Of a DNA stretch of 64,000 nucleotides, positions 1 to 8,641 are shown piece by piece. The notes under the pieces were generated by a model. The model was not told the DNA's origin and did no database searches. It worked only from the letters and a program-made list of their open reading frames with translations. How positions within the stretch are numbered: the stretch's first letter is position 1; each line of letters starts with the position of its first letter. A program made the position numbers and the translations under genes. The DNA is from Mesorhizobium sp. CU3 (lineage in GTDB: Bacteria; Pseudomonadota; Alphaproteobacteria; Rhizobiales; Rhizobiaceae), in assembly GCF_006442965.1 (NCBI RefSeq), contig NZ_VFWX01000003.1:248001-312000 (forward strand), written 5' to 3'.

Positions 1-671
1 AGCAGATTCTGGTTCCCGCCAGCAACCTCTACCCCATTCATGGACTGTCCTTGCGCGACGCCGCGGCCGTCGAATTCCTTGCCATAGGCGCACATGCCGT
101 GCGCCGCTCCATGGCCGGCAAGGGAAAGCGGAGCCTGGTCATCGGTGCGGGACCTATCGGCCTCGGCACCGCGCTGTTTGCCCGGATAGCAGGCCAGGAT
201 GTCGCGCTCCTTGACGTCGACCGCGAAAGACTGGACTTCGCCGCGCGCTCTCTCGGACTTGCCGTCATCGACGGCTCTTCGAAAGAAGTCGCTGAGGCAT
301 TGCGGATCCGCTCGAGCGGCGAGAACTTCGACGTCGTCTTCGACGCCACCGGAAACAGGGCGTCCATCCAGGCCGCCTTCGCGCATGTCGCGCATGGCGG
401 CGCGCTGGTCATGGTCAGTGTCGTAAAGGACGACATCACCTTCTCGGATCCCGAATTTCACAAGCGCGAGATGACGCTGATCGGCAGCCGCAACGCCGTC
501 AACGCCGATTTCGATCAAGTCGTCGCGTCGATCAGGGACGGCGCCATACCGATCACGAAGTTGGTGACGCACAGCACGACGCTCGCCCGCAGTCCACGTG
601 ACATCGCCCACTGGTCACGCGAGAAGACCGGCTTAATCAAAGCCGTCATCGAAATCCAAAGGCACGCCTGA
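1..671 (+). CDS. Zinc-type alcohol dehydrogenase, C-terminal part (5' end outside window)
   Basis: The frame is open to the left edge, so the N-terminal catalytic zinc region is missing. What is present is the NAD(P)-binding Rossmann domain, with the glycine-rich motif VIGAGPIGLG followed about 15 residues later by an acidic LLDVDRERL strand that favours NAD. The C-terminal catalytic half includes the pattern ITKLVTHS and the end KTGLIKAVIEI. This is the medium-chain dehydrogenase family (sorbitol, threonine and L-galactonate-type dehydrogenases), which oxidises a polyol or hydroxy-acid alcohol. The substrate cannot be told. The stop codon overlaps the ATG of a very short reading frame, so the gene was probably not the last of its operon originally. 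Confidence 0.85.
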   Translation, partial: QILVPASNLYPIHGLSLRDAAAVEFLAIGAHAVRRSMAGKGKRSLVIGAGPIGLGTALFARIAGQDVALLDVDRERLDFAARSLGLAVIDGSSKEVAEALRIRSSGENFDVVFDATGNRASIQAAFAHVAHGGALVMVSVVKDDITFSDPEFHKREMTLIGSRNAVNADFDQVVASIRDGAIPITKLVTHSTTLARSPRDIAHWSREKTGLIKAVIEIQRHA

Positions 672-781
672 TGAGTGGGATGCAGGCGACCATTCCAGTC
701 GTCAGCGACGCTCTCCGCCCGGCGATTTGGATCGAAGGCGAAGAGCGTCTCGATGCGATAGGACTGTACCTGGATTGGTGA
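671..781 (+). CDS. Short frame coupled to the alcohol dehydrogenase, possible remnant
   Basis: This 36-codon frame starts with an ATG that shares its A with the TGA of the dehydrogenase (TGATG), the usual sign of translational coupling. It encodes MSGMQATIPVVSDALRPAIW and ends with LYLDW. I do not recognise it. A coupled start followed by such a short product suggests the 5' end of a decayed downstream enzyme gene. It could also be chance. Confidence 0.3.
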   Translation: MSGMQATIPVVSDALRPAIWIEGEERLDAIGLYLDW

Positions 782-824
782 GCGGCAAGAATTAGGCTCG
801 CTCCAGGTACTCGCCGCCTCCTTT

Positions 825-1418
825 CTAGCCGTGCCGGATTTCCGTGCCGAGCACTTTCAGGCACTCCCGGATGAATGCGGCAAGGGCCGTCCAGCCTTTC
901 GCCGACACCATCGTGCCGTCGACATAGGCCTCCGTCGGCGACAGGTCGATATAGGTGCCGCCCGCCAGCGTCACTTCCGGCTCACAAGCGCCCAGCGCAC
1001 CGACCTTCTTGCCGCGCACCACGCCGTCCACGGCTACCAGAATCTGCACGCCGTGGCAGATCGTGAAGATCGGCTTCTTGGTCTCGTGGAAATGGCGCAC
1101 CATCGCCTGGATGCGCTTGTCGGTGCGGATGTATTCCGGTCCGCGGCCGCCGGCGCAATAGACGGCGTCGTACTGGTCGAGCTGCTTCTCCGCATCGGCG
1201 AACGTCTTGTTGATCAGGGCGTAGTGACCGAGCTTCTCGGTGTAGGTCTGGTCGCCCTCGAAGTCGTGTAGCGAGGTTTTGATCACGTCGCCGGCATTCT
1301 TGTCGGGGCAGACCACATGGACGGTGTGGCCGACGGCCTCCATCGCCTGCTGATAGACAAAGATCTCGTATTCCTCGGTGAACTCACCGGTCAGCATTAG
1401 TATTTTCTTGGCTGGCAT
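825..1418 (-). CDS. DJ-1/PfpI family protein
   Basis: A 197-residue cytoplasmic protein of the class I glutamine amidotransferase-like DJ-1/PfpI family. The nucleophile elbow is ICHG (cysteine near residue 120) and the conserved N-terminal acidic residue lies in GEFTEEYE. The family includes glyoxalase III-like enzymes, deglycases, proteases and isonitrile hydratases, so the activity is open. The start is preceded by AAGGAC. It is the last gene of the leftward sugar-transport operon, 66 bases after the binding-protein gene, and a long perfect hairpin sits in that gap. A role in detoxifying reactive carbonyls from the imported sugar is an inference. Confidence 0.85.
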   Translation of the reverse strand: MPAKKILMLTGEFTEEYEIFVYQQAMEAVGHTVHVVCPDKNAGDVIKTSLHDFEGDQTYTEKLGHYALINKTFADAEKQLDQYDAVYCAGGRGPEYIRTDKRIQAMVRHFHETKKPIFTICHGVQILVAVDGVVRGKKVGALGACEPEVTLAGGTYIDLSPTEAYVDGTMVSAKGWTALAAFIRECLKVLGTEIRHG

Positions 1419-1440
1419 GACTTGTCCTTTCGATTGAGAT

Positions 1441-1464
1441 GGCGAGGCGTGAGCACGCCTCGCC
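1441..1464 (-). terminator. Perfect 11-bp hairpin between binding protein and DJ-1 genes
   Basis: GGCGAGGCGTG and its exact complement are separated by two bases. No T-run follows on the minus strand, so it is more likely an mRNA-stabilising hairpin or partial terminator 3' of the highly expressed binding-protein gene than a full stop of transcription. Confidence 0.6.
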
Positions 1465-1484
1465 AGTTGTTTCGATGGCGGTTC

Positions 1485-2435
1485 TCAGAACGGAGAATCG
1501 GGGAAGTAGTATTCCTTGGCGTTGGCCTGTGTGATCAGCGGCGCGTCGAGCTTGACGTGGCCGCGGACAGGCGCCTGGCCAATCAGGTTCGCCACCGTCA
1601 TGTAGATGGCGGTCTTGATCATCGAAGGCGGGTAAGGCGTCTCGACCGGCGTCATGGCGTCGCCGTCGATCACCTTCTTGACGATGTCCTTCATGCCGTT
1701 GCCACCGAGCGCCAGCTTGATGTCGGTGCGGCCCGACTGCTTGACCGCCTCGAGCACACCAAGAAGCATGTCGTCGTCATTGGCCCAGACAGCATCGATG
1801 TGCGGATACTTGGCGAGGTAATCCTGCATCAGCTTGAAAGCCTCATCGCTGTTCCAATGGGCGTACTGGATGTCCAGTACCTTGATGCCGGTGCCCTTGA
1901 TCGTGTCCTGGAAGCCCTTGATGCGCTCATCGTCGATCACGGTCGGAATGCCGCGCAGCACGACAACGTCGCCCTTGCCGCCAAGCTTGTCGATCATGAA
2001 CTTCGCCGTGTTGGCGCCAACCGCGATGTTGTCGCCGGCGAGGTAGAGATCCTGGACGGAGGCATCAGTCAGACCGCGATCGACGACGGTGATGAAGGTG
2101 CCCATGTCCTTGATGGCTTTGACCGGCTGTGTCAGTTCCTCGGAGGTGTAAGGCAGGATGACCAGAGCATCGAGCTTGCGGCTCGCCGAAAGGTCCTCCA
2201 GCGCGCTGACCTGATCGGCCGCGGACGGGGACGTCTTCACCACCACCTCGACATCGGGGAAGGCAGCGTTGATCTCCTTGGCGGCGGCCTGGGCGTGATA
2301 GACCACGCCAGCCGTCCAGCCGTGGTCTGCCGCCGGGATCGACACGGCGACCACCTTTTTGTCTGCCGCCAGCGCCTGGCCGGCGACCATCAAGCCGCCG
2401 ACGGCCACAGCCGCAACCCATTTTCTATTAAACAT
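1485..2435 (-). CDS. Sugar ABC transporter periplasmic binding protein (ribose/xylose type)
   Basis: A 316-residue protein with a clear signal peptide (MFNRKWVAAVAVGGLMVAGQ, cleavage after ALA). The mature protein has the two-lobe fold of periplasmic-binding-protein family 4 (RbsB/XylF/ChvE-like), seen as VVAVSIPAADHGWTAGVVYH, then DALVILPYTSEEL, then DAVWANDDDMLLGVLEA. It captures a monosaccharide or related polyol for the membrane complex encoded just upstream. The start at 2435 is preferred because GGGAGG stands 5 bases before it; an in-frame codon 10 residues earlier would put that Shine-Dalgarno inside the gene. Its ligand cannot be read from the sequence. Confidence 0.9.
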   Translation of the reverse strand: MFNRKWVAAVAVGGLMVAGQALAADKKVVAVSIPAADHGWTAGVVYHAQAAAKEINAAFPDVEVVVKTSPSAADQVSALEDLSASRKLDALVILPYTSEELTQPVKAIKDMGTFITVVDRGLTDASVQDLYLAGDNIAVGANTAKFMIDKLGGKGDVVVLRGIPTVIDDERIKGFQDTIKGTGIKVLDIQYAHWNSDEAFKLMQDYLAKYPHIDAVWANDDDMLLGVLEAVKQSGRTDIKLALGGNGMKDIVKKVIDGDAMTPVETPYPPSMIKTAIYMTVANLIGQAPVRGHVKLDAPLITQANAKEYYFPDSPF

Positions 2436-2495
2436 TACAACCTCCCAGGGATGAGGACCAATCAAGCACAGGCGCCCGCCCGGTCCAGAGACGAG

Positions 2496-3488
2496 CTATT
2501 TCGAGAAGCGCTGCACGAGCATGGCGATGATGATGATCACGCCCTGCACAGCGGCGACGAGGTATTCGGAGACGAAGTCCGACAGCACCATCAAATTGGC
2601 GATAAGTTCGAGGATCACCGCGCCGGCAATCGTGCCCCAGATGCGCCCTTTGCCGCCGCGCAGCGCGGTTCCGCCGATGACGACGGCGGTGATGACCTGC
2701 AATTCCCAAAGCTGTCCTGTCGTGACCGTGGCGGCGCCGAGCCGGGGTACGTAGCAGATGGCCGCAATGGCGACGCACGCTCCCTGAATGACATAGGCGA
2801 TGGTGCGCGTCTTGATGACGGAAATGCCCGAGTAGCGCGCCACGTCCTCGTTGGCGCCGACGGCGGCGCATTTGCGCCCGTATTTGGTCTTGTAGAGAAC
2901 GAAGGCGCCAAGCACTGCGACGACGGCGGAAATCAGAATTGGGATGGGAACACCGCCCAGGGTTCCGAAGTAAACCGGCCGGTATGCTTCGCGCAGCGAC
3001 TTGTCGATGGGGATCGTGCCGCCATTGGTCAGATAGGTGATCAGCGCCCGGAATATGCCCATGGTGCCGAGCGTGGCGATGAACGGCTCGATCTTTCCCA
3101 CCGTAACGATCAGGCCGTTCGCCAGGCCGCACAACAACCCGGCGAGAACCGCGATGGCCATGCCGGCCGGAATCGCCCAGAGGCCGAGGGTTGGCGCCAT
3201 CACATTCATGAACATGATGGTGATGCCGGCAATGAAGGCCACCATCGAGCCCACGGACAGGTCCAGGCCACCCGACGAGATCACGAACGTGGCGCCGACG
3301 GCGATGATGGCGACATAGGCACTGCGCGTGATCACATTGCTGAGGTTCGTCGCGGAGAGGAAGTCCTGATTGATCAGGAAGCCCAGAACCAGCAGCGCCC
3401 CAAGTGCGAGGAACGGACCCGCATCGGCCCATGAGAACTGGTAGCGCCGTTCGCTGCGCGGCGCCGTGGACTGGGTAAGCGCTGTCAC
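2496..3488 (-). CDS. Sugar ABC transporter permease (RbsC/XylH family)
   Basis: A 330-residue integral membrane protein with about 9-10 hydrophobic segments and the family motif SSGGLDLSVGSMVAFIAGI near residue 80. The C-terminal half carries GGTALRGGKGRIWGTIAGA, the region that contacts the ATPase in BPD_transp_2 permeases. The start is GTG, with AAGGAGG just upstream, and GTGA overlaps the stop of the ATPase gene, so the two are translationally coupled. It forms the inner-membrane channel for the sugar delivered by the binding protein encoded next. Confidence 0.92.
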   Translation of the reverse strand: MTALTQSTAPRSERRYQFSWADAGPFLALGALLVLGFLINQDFLSATNLSNVITRSAYVAIIAVGATFVISSGGLDLSVGSMVAFIAGITIMFMNVMAPTLGLWAIPAGMAIAVLAGLLCGLANGLIVTVGKIEPFIATLGTMGIFRALITYLTNGGTIPIDKSLREAYRPVYFGTLGGVPIPILISAVVAVLGAFVLYKTKYGRKCAAVGANEDVARYSGISVIKTRTIAYVIQGACVAIAAICYVPRLGAATVTTGQLWELQVITAVVIGGTALRGGKGRIWGTIAGAVILELIANLMVLSDFVSEYLVAAVQGVIIIIAMLVQRFSK

Positions 3489-5041
3489 TTTGTTCCTCCT
3501 TCGGCGAGCTGCGCCCGCTCGCTGGTCGCGAGCAGCGCGATGTTGCTCTCGGTCATCGTTTCGCCCGAGACTTCGCCGCTGATCCTGCCTTCCCGCATGA
3601 CGATGATGCGGTCGCAAATGCCCACAAGCTCCTGCATCTCCGAAGAGATGACGATGCAGGCTTTTCCCTGCTTCACGAGATCCTGGATAAAGCCGTAGAT
3701 CTGCGCCTTGTTTGCGATGTCGATGCCGCGGGTCGGCTCGTCGATGATGACGACGCTCGGAGCGGTCAGAAGCACCTTGGCAAGCAGCAGTTTCTGCTGG
3801 TTGCCACCGGATAGCTGACCGGCCTTGGCGGCAAGGCTCTTCAGCCTGATGTCAAAGCTGGAGACCGCCCGCGTCAGGGCATCGGCTTCGCGAGCGCGCT
3901 TCAGAACCAGGCCGGGATGGAAGCTGGCGAGCGCTGACAAAGTGAGGTTCGGCCCAAGTCGTTCCTGCAGAAGCAGGCCTTTGCCCTTGCGGTCCTCGGT
4001 CAGGTAACCGATGCCCGCGTCCATCGCTTCGCGCTGGGAGTGAACCCGCATCGGAACCCCGTTGAGTTCGATCGTTGCCATTCCCGGCCGGAGGCCCAGA
4101 ATCCCCTCGAACAGTTCCGTTCGTCCGGCACCGATCATCCCGGCGAAGCCGAGAATCTCGCCTTTGTGCACGGTGAACGACACATCCTGGACAAAGCCCG
4201 GAACCACGGCGTTGAGGACGCTCAGCATCGGCTCGCTTGTGCGCGTCGCCTGCTTTTGAGGGTAAAGTGCGTTGAGCTCTCGCCCCACCATCAGCCGCGC
4301 CATGTCGATCTGGCTCAGCGTGTGGCCCGGATGGGTGCCAACCATCTTGCCGTCACGCAGCACGGTGACCTTATCCGCCAGCCGCTGCACCTCGTCGAGC
4401 CGATGGCTGATGTAGAGGACCGCGATGCCACGTGCCTTGAGTTCGAAGATGATGGCGAGCAGCCGCTCGACCTCGCCACCTGTGAGCACCGCCGTCGGCT
4501 CGTCGAAGATGACAACGCGGTGTTCGTCTAGCAGCGCCCGGGCTATCTGCACCATTTGGCGATCGGCCAGCGAAATGTCGCGTATCAGAGAAGTGGCCGG
4601 CACCTCGCAACCCAGTTCCGCAAGCTTTGCCGCAGCAACCAGGCGCATGCGGGCATCATCTACGATGCCGCCCTTTGTGAGTTCGCGACCGAGAAATAGA
4701 TTGTCGGTGACGGTCAGCGCATCGGCCAGCAGGATTTCCTGGTGAACCAAGGCAATACCGGCGGCCTGGGCCTGATCCGGCCTGGCGAACCGCACCTGAT
4801 GTCCGGCCATGGCCAACGTGCCTTCAGTCGGCTCGATATAGCCGGAAAGCAGCCGCATGAAAGTCGACTTGCCGGCTCCGTTCTCGCCTATGATCGCATG
4901 GATTTCGCCGGGCAGAATGTCGAGCGTGACATCCGACAATACGGTTACCGTACCGTATCGCTTGGAAACGCCTTCGGCCCGAAGCACGGGGGTGGCCGGC
5001 GCAACACCGCGTTCTCTGTCAATGCGAGCGACGATGGACAT
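3485..5041 (-). CDS. Sugar ABC transporter ATPase with two nucleotide-binding domains
   Basis: A 518-residue fused ATPase of the RbsA/XylG/MglA class. Domain 1 (about residues 20-250) has Walker A GENGAGKST, a degenerate signature ISLADRQMVQIA and Walker B VVIFDEPTAVL. Domain 2 (about 265-510) lacks a normal Walker A (GMIGAGRTE) but has the signature LSGGNQQK and Walker B VVIIDEPTRG. This asymmetry is typical of carbohydrate uptake family 2. It energises the permease encoded directly downstream. The ATG lies 8 bases after the regulator gene stop. Confidence 0.92.
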   Translation of the reverse strand: MSIVARIDRERGVAPATPVLRAEGVSKRYGTVTVLSDVTLDILPGEIHAIIGENGAGKSTFMRLLSGYIEPTEGTLAMAGHQVRFARPDQAQAAGIALVHQEILLADALTVTDNLFLGRELTKGGIVDDARMRLVAAAKLAELGCEVPATSLIRDISLADRQMVQIARALLDEHRVVIFDEPTAVLTGGEVERLLAIIFELKARGIAVLYISHRLDEVQRLADKVTVLRDGKMVGTHPGHTLSQIDMARLMVGRELNALYPQKQATRTSEPMLSVLNAVVPGFVQDVSFTVHKGEILGFAGMIGAGRTELFEGILGLRPGMATIELNGVPMRVHSQREAMDAGIGYLTEDRKGKGLLLQERLGPNLTLSALASFHPGLVLKRAREADALTRAVSSFDIRLKSLAAKAGQLSGGNQQKLLLAKVLLTAPSVVIIDEPTRGIDIANKAQIYGFIQDLVKQGKACIVISSEMQELVGICDRIIVMREGRISGEVSGETMTESNIALLATSERAQLAEGGTK

Positions 5042-5049
5042 GGAAATCT

Positions 5050-5748
5050 TTACTCGAAGGCAGGCAGGAGCCGGTCCCGCGAATTCTCAATGTGCACTTG
5101 CATCGCCTTATCGGCGGCGTGCGCGTCGCCGGCAACGAAAGCGGCGAGGATTGCCTCGTGCTCGTCCAGCGCTTCTTCGGTGACCCGCGAGTGATACATC
5201 AGGCGGAAGATGTGGAAGTGCGTATGCTGATGGTTCAGCGTCTCGCGGATGAGCTCGTTCTGCGCGAACTCCATGATCTTGTCGTGAAAGATCGCGTCCT
5301 GTCGCGCGAAGTTGGAATAGCGAAGGCGCTCGTCTTTGCCCACGCCCCGCGCCATCACGCCGGCTGCTTCACGAAGGGTCGCAAGACGCTCTTCATCCAG
5401 CACCGCCGTGGCCTTCGCGGCGGCGGCCGGCTCCAACAAAAGGCGCAATTCATAAAGTTCGTCGAAGCGACGTCGCGTGATCTGCGGTGCTGCCCGGTAG
5501 CCGATCAGATGAGTCTTCACCACCAACCCTTCACCCTCCAGCCGGCCGAGGGCTTCGCGGATGGGCGTGTGCGAGACATCGAATTCGCGAACCAGATTGT
5601 CTACTGTTATGCGCGAACCAGGTGGAATCTTCAGAGACATCAACTGCGCGAAGATCGCCTCGTACACATCGCCAGCCAGACTGTTGGCACGCTGGATGCG
5701 GCCGCTAGGGCGGGCTTCGTTGTCCAAGGTCAGATCGGGGTCTTGCAT
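5050..5748 (-). CDS. GntR family transcriptional regulator, FadR/FCD subfamily
   Basis: A 232-residue regulator. A GntR winged helix occupies residues about 20-90 (GSRITVDNLVREFDVSHTPI, then REALGRLEGEGL) and a helical FCD ligand domain the rest. The likely metal/ligand histidines are in FHDKI, DEHEAI and VHIEN. The ATG at 5748 follows AAGAGG; a TTG 8 codons earlier is less likely. It is the first gene of the leftward sugar operon and divergent from the dehydrogenase operon, so it probably represses one or both in the absence of a small acid or sugar effector. Confidence 0.9.
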   Translation of the reverse strand: MQDPDLTLDNEARPSGRIQRANSLAGDVYEAIFAQLMSLKIPPGSRITVDNLVREFDVSHTPIREALGRLEGEGLVVKTHLIGYRAAPQITRRRFDELYELRLLLEPAAAAKATAVLDEERLATLREAAGVMARGVGKDERLRYSNFARQDAIFHDKIMEFAQNELIRETLNHQHTHFHIFRLMYHSRVTEEALDEHEAILAAFVAGDAHAADKAMQVHIENSRDRLLPAFE

Positions 5749-5806
5749 CTTTTTGCCTCTTGACAGGAGCAAGCCCTAACACGATGCTCCGGCGAATTCA
5801 ATACTA

Positions 5807-5832
5807 TATCCTATACGATTTTATAGAGGATA
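5807..5832. promoter_or_regulatory. Candidate GntR operator in the divergent promoter region
   Basis: This AT-rich island in the 162-bp divergent gap holds the near-palindrome ATCCTATACGAT (5808-5819, 10 of 12 symmetric positions, TATAC core as in many FCD-regulator sites). TATAGAGGATA follows, forming a larger imperfect inverted repeat with TATCCTATA. The position between the regulator gene and its divergent operon supports an operator. No promoter boxes can be assigned with certainty. Confidence 0.45.
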
Positions 5833-5910
5833 CGAACGAACTGGCCTAGGACATCCCAGGCCGTGCTCGAACACAACCCGCACTAGCAAATCGATGAGAG
5901 ATCTCTACCC

Positions 5911-7128
5911 ATGACCCTGTTTGCAGCCGCGCGCCTGCCGCGTGAAATTCTTTTCGGCAAGGGCCAGCGCCACGCGCTGCCTGCCATCGCGGCCCGATAT
6001 GGCCGGCGTGCCTTCATCTGCACCGACGAGCGCCTCACCAAGACCTCGGAGTTCATCGAAATCCTAAATGGACTGAAAGCTGCCCAGGTCGAAACGCTCG
6101 TCTACGACCGAACCTTGCCCGATGTGCCCCGCGAGAGTGTCGGCGCCTGCGTCGCTGAAGCGCAGAGTTTCAAGCCTGATATGGTGATCGGGATCGGAGG
6201 CGGCAGTTGCCTCGATATGGCCAAATGCGCCGGGCTGCTGCTCACCCATGGCGGCAGGCTCCAGGACTATTATGGTGAGTTCAAGGTGCCCGGCCCTACC
6301 CTTCCTCTCATCGCGGTGCCGACCACCGCCGGCACGGGCTCCGAGGTAACCCCCGTCGCCGTCATCTCCGACCCGGAACGGACGCTCAAGGTCGGAATCT
6401 CCAGCCCGCATCTCATCGCCGCGGTTGCGCTATGCGACCCTGATTTGACGGCGACATGCCCGCCCTCCCTGACGGCTATCGCCGGCGCCGACGCGCTGAC
6501 GCACGCGATCGAAGCCTTCACGGCGGCAAAACGCGGTGCCGATGCCGATCTGCCGCAACGCCATGTCTTTGTCGGCAAGAGCGCACTGACCGATCATTTC
6601 GCGCTGCTTGCCATCAGGCATTTGGGCCGCAGCCTCGAAACAGCCTATCGCGACGGGTCGAACGAGCAGGCGCGCGCCGATGTCATGATGGGCGCGCTGG
6701 CCGCGGGCTGCGCATTTGGAACCGCGGGAACAGCGGCTGCCCATGCCGTGCAATATCCTGTCGGCGCGCTCACGCACACACCGCATGGCGCGGGCGTCGC
6801 AACGATGCTGCCTTACGTGATGCGCTACAACTTGCCCTCGGCAACGCCGGAGATTGCCGAGATCGGGATCGCTCTTGGCCTGCCGCAACAGGACCGTTCC
6901 ACCGATCAACTGGCAGATGCGACCATCAGGGAAGTCGCGAGGCTGTTCAACGCGATCGGCATCACGCGGACGCTGGCAGACCTCGGCCTTCCCGAGGACA
7001 GGATCGACTGGACGGCGGAACAGGCGCTCGGAATCGACCGCTTGATCAAGAACAATCCCCGGCAATTCGACCTGCCCGCGATGCAGCGTCTGGTGAGAGC
7101 TGCCTATGGCGGCGATACGTCCGTGTGA
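5911..7128 (+). CDS. Iron-containing alcohol dehydrogenase
   Basis: A 405-residue group III alcohol dehydrogenase. The N-terminal domain has the cofactor motif IGIGGGSCLDMAK and the loop PTTAGTGSEVT. The iron ligands are visible as Asp and His in ADALTHAIE and two His in HAVQYPVGALTHTPHG. It interconverts an alcohol and its aldehyde using NAD(P). It begins a three-gene operon with an aldehyde dehydrogenase and a hydrolase, so hydrolysis of an ester or amide and stepwise oxidation of an alcohol to an acid is a reasonable pathway guess. The substrate is unknown. Members of this family also act as maleylacetate reductases, but a ring-cleavage context is absent here. Confidence 0.9.
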   Translation: MTLFAAARLPREILFGKGQRHALPAIAARYGRRAFICTDERLTKTSEFIEILNGLKAAQVETLVYDRTLPDVPRESVGACVAEAQSFKPDMVIGIGGGSCLDMAKCAGLLLTHGGRLQDYYGEFKVPGPTLPLIAVPTTAGTGSEVTPVAVISDPERTLKVGISSPHLIAAVALCDPDLTATCPPSLTAIAGADALTHAIEAFTAAKRGADADLPQRHVFVGKSALTDHFALLAIRHLGRSLETAYRDGSNEQARADVMMGALAAGCAFGTAGTAAAHAVQYPVGALTHTPHGAGVATMLPYVMRYNLPSATPEIAEIGIALGLPQQDRSTDQLADATIREVARLFNAIGITRTLADLGLPEDRIDWTAEQALGIDRLIKNNPRQFDLPAMQRLVRAAYGGDTSV

Positions 7129-7153
7129 CGATGTGAGGGTGGAGCCCAAGCCC

Positions 7154-8641
7154 ATGAACATTTCGATAGACCTATTCGACCAGGATTCCGACATGACTGA
7201 ATATGCCGCGTTTTCGCATGGACTCTATATCGGCGGACAATGGCACCCGTCCTCCGACGGCCGCGTCATCGAAGTGATCGACCCATCGACCGAGGCGGTG
7301 ATCGCCGCCGTTCCCGACGCCACGCTCGCCGATGCTGCAGCCGCGGTCGAGGCGGCAGCGTCGGCGGCGACAGGATGGCGCGAGACCCCGCCGCGCAGGC
7401 GATCCGAGATCCTGCGGCGCTGCTTCGAGTTGATGACCGAGCGAGCAGAGACACTGGCAGCGTTGATTTCCCTTGAGAACGGCAAGGCGCTCCGCGATGC
7501 GCGCGGCGAAGTCGCCTATGCGGCCGAGTTCTTCCGCTGGAACGCGGAGGAAGCGGTTCGCATCAGCGGCGAGTTTGGCACTGCGCCGTCCGGAACAAAC
7601 CGGATCGTGGTCGACTATCAGCCGATCGGCATCTGCGTTTTGATAACGCCGTGGAATTTCCCCGCTGCAATGGCGACGCGCAAGATCGCGCCTGCGCTCG
7701 CTGCCGGCTGCACAGTGATCCTGAAGCCCGCCAGCGAAACGCCGCTGACTGCCTATGCGCTTGCCGCCCTCTATGACGAAGCGGGTGTGCCGCCTGGCGT
7801 CGTCAACGTCATCACCACCTCAAGCCCCGGGCCGGTGACAGCAGCCATGCTGGCCGATGCGCGCGTGCGCAAGCTCTCCTTCACCGGCTCGACCGGCGTT
7901 GGCCGCATGCTTCTTGCCGAGGCGGCGAAACACGTCATCTCCTGTTCGATGGAGCTTGGCGGCAACGCGCCTTTCATCGTCTTCGACGACGCCGATCTGG
8001 AAGCGGCGCTCGACGGCGCCATGGTTGCGAAGATGCGCAACGCCGGCGAGGCCTGCACGGCCGCCAATCGGCTCTACGCGCAGGCGGGCATCCACGATCA
8101 GTTCGTTGAGGGCCTGCGTAAACGTATGGCCGCGCTCACTGTCGGCCCAGGCACGGACAGTGAGACCGAATGCGGACCGATGATCACTAGCAAGGCCGTG
8201 GCCAAGATCGATCGGCTTGTGCAGGACGCGGTTGCCCGTGGCGCGAAGGTTCTGTGCGGCGGCGCCATAGCCGACGGCAGAGGATTTTTCTATCCGCCGA
8301 CGGTGCTGAGCGACGTACCGACCGACGCCGACATGGCGCATGAGGAGATATTCGGCCCCGTGGCACCTGTGAGCCGATTCGTACATGAGGCTGAGATCAT
8401 CGCAACGGCGAACGATACCGAATATGGCCTTGCCGCGTACATCTACACGCGCGACCTTGCAAAGGGCATGCGCGTGGCGTCCAAGGTCGAATCCGGCATG
8501 ATCGCGCTGAATCGAGGCTTGATGTCGGACCCCGCCGCACCTTTCGGCGGGGTCAAGCAGAGCGGGCTTGGGCGTGAGGGCGGCCAGAAGCACGGCATAG
8601 CCGAGTTCATGGAGGCGAAATACATCGCCGTGAAGATCTGA
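7154..8641 (+). CDS. NAD(P)-dependent aldehyde dehydrogenase (succinate-semialdehyde dehydrogenase-like)
   Basis: A 495-residue member of the ALDH superfamily. Key residues are visible: the oxyanion Asn in TPWNFP, the coenzyme loop FTGSTGVGR, the catalytic Glu in MELGGNAPF and the nucleophilic Cys in GEACTAANR. The nearest family look is the GabD/semialdehyde group. The ATG at 7154 follows GGTGGAG; an in-frame ATG at 7193 is the alternative. The TGA overlaps the ATG of the next gene. It likely oxidises the aldehyde formed by the upstream iron alcohol dehydrogenase. Confidence 0.92.
   Translation: MNISIDLFDQDSDMTEYAAFSHGLYIGGQWHPSSDGRVIEVIDPSTEAVIAAVPDATLADAAAAVEAAASAATGWRETPPRRRSEILRRCFELMTERAETLAALISLENGKALRDARGEVAYAAEFFRWNAEEAVRISGEFGTAPSGTNRIVVDYQPIGICVLITPWNFPAAMATRKIAPALAAGCTVILKPASETPLTAYALAALYDEAGVPPGVVNVITTSSPGPVTAAMLADARVRKLSFTGSTGVGRMLLAEAAKHVISCSMELGGNAPFIVFDDADLEAALDGAMVAKMRNAGEACTAANRLYAQAGIHDQFVEGLRKRMAALTVGPGTDSETECGPMITSKAVAKIDRLVQDAVARGAKVLCGGAIADGRGFFYPPTVLSDVPTDADMAHEEIFGPVAPVSRFVHEAEIIATANDTEYGLAAYIYTRDLAKGMRVASKVESGMIALNRGLMSDPAAPFGGVKQSGLGREGGQKHGIAEFMEAKYIAVKI

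Noticed and set aside
1422..3434. Very long plus-strand open frame (670 codons)
   Set aside because: It is antisense to the sugar binding protein and permease, and its composition (Arg/His/Asp/Gly-rich, no motifs) is that of a high-GC shadow frame.
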